Source: CAZFER01 sp964517495
Lineage (GTDB): Bacteria; Hinthialibacterota; Hinthialibacteria; Hinthialibacterales; Hinthialibacteraceae
Assembly: GCA_964517495.1 (NCBI GenBank)
Contig: CAZFER010000142.1
Span: forward strand, 1 to 6,457
Reading direction: 5' to 3'
DNA: 6,457 nucleotides
Part shown: piece by piece, positions 4,959 through 6,457 of the stretch
How positions within the stretch are numbered: the stretch's first letter is position 1
Layout of the letters: each line of letters starts with the position of its first letter
The notes under the pieces: generated by a model
What the model saw: the letters and a program-made list of their open reading frames with translations, nothing else
Databases searched by the model: none
What the model was told of the DNA's origin: nothing
Translations under genes and position numbers: made by a program

Positions 4959-5915
4959 CTAAGGTATAGTTTTATTTACTTTTTGCTTTATTGTTGTTAA
5001 CAATTGCCTGGCTTCATCATTTTCTTCTTTGGAGGGAGCACGGTTGGTGCCTTCCATGTAAGCGTTGATAAGGGGATGCGATGATTGCATGATGGTATCC
5101 CATGTTAAATTAGAGATATAAAATTTCTTGATTTCTTCGCTTGCCTGGATGTATTTTTCAGTTGTTTGCAATTCGCTTGGATTAAATTCTGCATGGCATT
5201 GTTCAAGGCATTCATCAATCAGACTTTGGAATTTGGGTGGTGGAAATACGCGCTTGCCATGAACAAAGAAAGGGGAATCGACTCGCCAGGAATACCCATC
5301 GATAGCCATTGTAATGTGTGTGTCGATTATTTCGATAAACTGTAAATCGTTTATCTTGTCGATCATGGTTTGCCGGATAGCCTCGAAGACCTTTTGGATT
5401 TGGCTTTTGGCTGTCAGACGAAGTGCTTCGGAAGGATACTGGACATCATCACGGTTGGCCCAGCGTATTCCTCGAGCGATCTGCCCCGCGATGATTTTGC
5501 CAGCCTCCTCAGAAGGTACGTAGGAAGTAAACAGACTGGTTTTGAACGCGGTATAGTGGTCAATGTGCGAAAGAATGGCGTCATATTTCTGCTGTTTTAA
5601 CACCACGTTGTAACGTGTGAGGTACTGATCCAGTGCATTGGTAATTAATGGGAGAGTTTCGGTGTTCCAATGAATGGTATCCGATGCCATTGCATTGGAA
5701 TGGTTGGGAGATACCGGTTTTTGCGCCTTTCGTTCATCATAAACGCGCCTCAAATCGATGATTCCCATTTGTGCATTATTCTTGATCTGCTCGATGGCGC
5801 TTCGCTGATCTGCCACTGGTGTCAATACCGGATTGCTTTGGGCGAATGCATAGCCCGATACGAAAAGGATGAACACAACGACTTGATTTAACATGACTTT
5901 GAAAGCAGGACGCAT
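4959..5915 (-). CDS. Exported protein of unknown function, 318 residues
   Basis: The start ATG (5915-5913) is preceded by GAGGT seven bases upstream. Residues 1-25 (MRPAFKVMLNQVVVFILFVS, GYAFA) form a signal peptide with an AFA|Q cleavage site; there is no lipobox Cys, so it is likely soluble in the periplasm or secreted. The mature part is mainly helical, with several amphipathic stretches (ALDQYLTRYNVVLKQQKYDA, EALRLTAKSQIQKVFEAIRQ, TEKYIQASEEIKKF). The only two cysteines are 236 and 240 (CLEQCH), one helical turn apart, probably a disulfide or metal pair; CX3CH is a poor cytochrome-c motif. Other notable parts are SWRVDSPFFVHGKRVFPPPK (209-228) and EGTNRAPSKEENDEARQ near the end. I do not recognise a family. 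The reading frame is intact, unlike its downstream neighbours, and it has its own promoter, so it is probably expressed as a single gene. Confidence 0.8.
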   Translation of the reverse strand: MRPAFKVMLNQVVVFILFVSGYAFAQSNPVLTPVADQRSAIEQIKNNAQMGIIDLRRVYDERKAQKPVSPNHSNAMASDTIHWNTETLPLITNALDQYLTRYNVVLKQQKYDAILSHIDHYTAFKTSLFTSYVPSEEAGKIIAGQIARGIRWANRDDVQYPSEALRLTAKSQIQKVFEAIRQTMIDKINDLQFIEIIDTHITMAIDGYSWRVDSPFFVHGKRVFPPPKFQSLIDECLEQCHAEFNPSELQTTEKYIQASEEIKKFYISNLTWDTIMQSSHPLINAYMEGTNRAPSKEENDEARQLLTTIKQKVNKTIP

Positions 5916-6004
5916 TGTGACTACCTCACAGAAGAAACTTGTTTATTTAAAATATTATGTTTTATTCTTTGACATTTTCTTTCCGAAAGCGTTCTTAACT
6001 TTAC

Positions 6005-6033
6005 ATAATAACAAATTTTTGTTGATTGGTAAA
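6005..6033 (-). promoter_or_regulatory. Sigma70-type promoter for the 318-residue exported protein
   Basis: On the minus strand TTTACC (6033-6028) is followed after 17 bases by TATTAT (6010-6005), four and five of six matches to consensus. The leader would be about 80 bases. It contains a small palindrome, CTTTCCGAAAG (5979-5989), just downstream of the start site, a position an operator could occupy. Pattern matching only. Confidence 0.5.
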
Positions 6034-6146
6034 TAGGAAAACTGTAAAATGTGCATAAATATTTAATCTGTCATTTTATTTGAATGATGACCAGTCTGAT
6101 CAGGCCATCGAGGTTGTCAAAGTAATAATTGGCGACGTAGAAAGAT

Positions 6147-6254
6147 ATGAATGGGCATAAGTATGCCACACTGGCCGATCACAGACGGGTCAAACTGGGT
6201 GACTCCAGGTGGGTCAGTCTATCGCGGCGGGTGACAGAAAGTGAGAAATTCTGA
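6147..6254 (+). CDS. Possible 35-codon ORF
   Basis: ATG at 6147 opens a 35-residue frame (MNGHKYATLADHRRVKLGDS, then RWVSLSRRVTESEKF) ending with TGA at 6252-6254. The product is basic and the frame is protein-like, but there is no convincing Shine-Dalgarno (only AAAG close by). The fragment just before it ends in another frame, so this could be the frameshifted continuation of one decayed gene rather than a true small gene. Confidence 0.2.
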   Translation: MNGHKYATLADHRRVKLGDSRWVSLSRRVTESEKF

Positions 6255-6324
6255 GATAAAATATATTCAAAGCAAGATTTTTTTGGTGAAGCAGATATTC
6301 GATATATATCCAGAGGATGAGATT

Positions 6325-6457
6325 ATGAACGCCAAAACACTCCATGAAATAAAGAAATCTGAAAAAGCCCTGGCAATGGGCGTATACTCGGAATGGAACG
6401 ACCAAACCAACCGTTACTTTTCTGAACTCCTCTCGCGGTATCCCATCAAGAAGATGT
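6325..6457 (+). CDS. 5' end of an unrecognised gene (partial)
   Basis: ATG at 6325 lies seven bases after AGAGGA and the frame is open to the window end, 44 codons. The visible product begins MNAKTLHEIKKSEKALAMGV, followed by YSEWNDQTNRYFSELLSRYP and IKKM. It has no signal peptide or membrane segment, so it is probably cytoplasmic and starts with helices. The same frame is open back to 6235, with a GTG at 6241, but only the ATG at 6325 has a good ribosome binding site. The gene diverges from the exported 318-residue protein. Its family cannot be named from this fragment. Confidence 0.65.
   Translation, partial: MNAKTLHEIKKSEKALAMGVYSEWNDQTNRYFSELLSRYPIKKM

Larger units (their letters stand above)
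5916..6324. other. Divergent intergenic region with coding-like scraps
   Basis: These 409 bases separate a minus-strand gene from a plus-strand gene. The left part, AT-rich, holds the promoter at 6005-6033. The right part has plus-strand scraps: a frame ending in TAA at about 6160 that reads DDQSDQAIEVVKVIIGDVER, and the short ORF at 6147-6254. The stretch 6187-6220 repeats GGGTCA/GGGTGA three times (gggtcaaact, gggtgactcc, gggtcagtct). No RNA gene, attachment site or insertion-sequence end is evident, and no clear promoter for the gene at 6325 was found. Confidence 0.4.

Noticed and set aside
5190..5220. Cytochrome-c haem site at CLEQCH in the 318-residue protein
   Set aside because: The standard motif is CXXCH; CX3CH is rare, only one is present, and nothing else suggests a cytochrome.
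6214..6405. A 63-codon minus-strand open frame
   Set aside because: It overlaps the start of the plus-strand gene at 6325, which has a good ribosome binding site; this one has none.

Overview
This window looks like an accessory, partly decaying stretch of a Gram-negative bacterial chromosome. It holds several proteins with Sec-type signal peptides and purine-rich ribosome binding sites (GGAGG/GAGG). Base composition is mosaic: the beta-propeller gene near 4.1-4.7 kb is clearly AT-rich, while the tail-fibre-like gene at 2.1-3.8 kb is nearer 50% GC. I cannot place the organism below 'Gram-negative, probably environmental'. Almost everything reads on the minus strand. The last gene is on the plus strand and diverges from its neighbour.

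Layout, left to right: (1) 1-98, the 5' end of a minus-strand exported protein cut by the window edge, with a good promoter at 131-158. (2) 182-391 (+), a 70-codon open stretch with no start codon, followed by a small terminator-like hairpin; probably the 3' remnant of a gene. (3) 420-579 (-), degraded coding-like sequence just after hicB. (4) 572-826 (-), a HicB/UPF0150-family antitoxin without a visible HicA toxin. (5) 897-1730 (-), a dead M.HaeIII-like cytosine-5 DNA methyltransferase with four separate lesions, including loss of its target-recognition segment. (6) 1724-2005 (-), an unrecognised ORF whose stop overlaps the methyltransferase start. (7) 2086-3759 (-), a 557-residue exported protein built from phage tail-fibre motifs. 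(8) 3909-3935, a three-unit 9-bp tandem repeat. (9) 3944-4729 (-), an exported WD40/YVTN-like beta-propeller protein interrupted by an in-frame TAA. (10) 4743-4904 (-), the tail of another propeller-like ORF, ending in a perfect 18-bp inverted repeat. (11) 4959-5915 (-), a 318-residue exported protein of unknown function with a good promoter. (12) 5916-6324, a divergent intergenic region. (13) 6325-6457 (+), the start of an unknown gene that runs off the window.

The genes do not form one obvious pathway. The common themes are export (four signal-peptide proteins on the same strand, each with its own ribosome binding site) and decay (methyltransferase, propeller gene and several short remnants). 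The antitoxin and methyltransferase remnants suggest old mobile-defence or addiction cargo. I do not see a complete, previously undescribed system. The items most worth a second look are the tail-fibre-like exported protein, the interrupted propeller locus, and the methyltransferase that lost its specificity segment.
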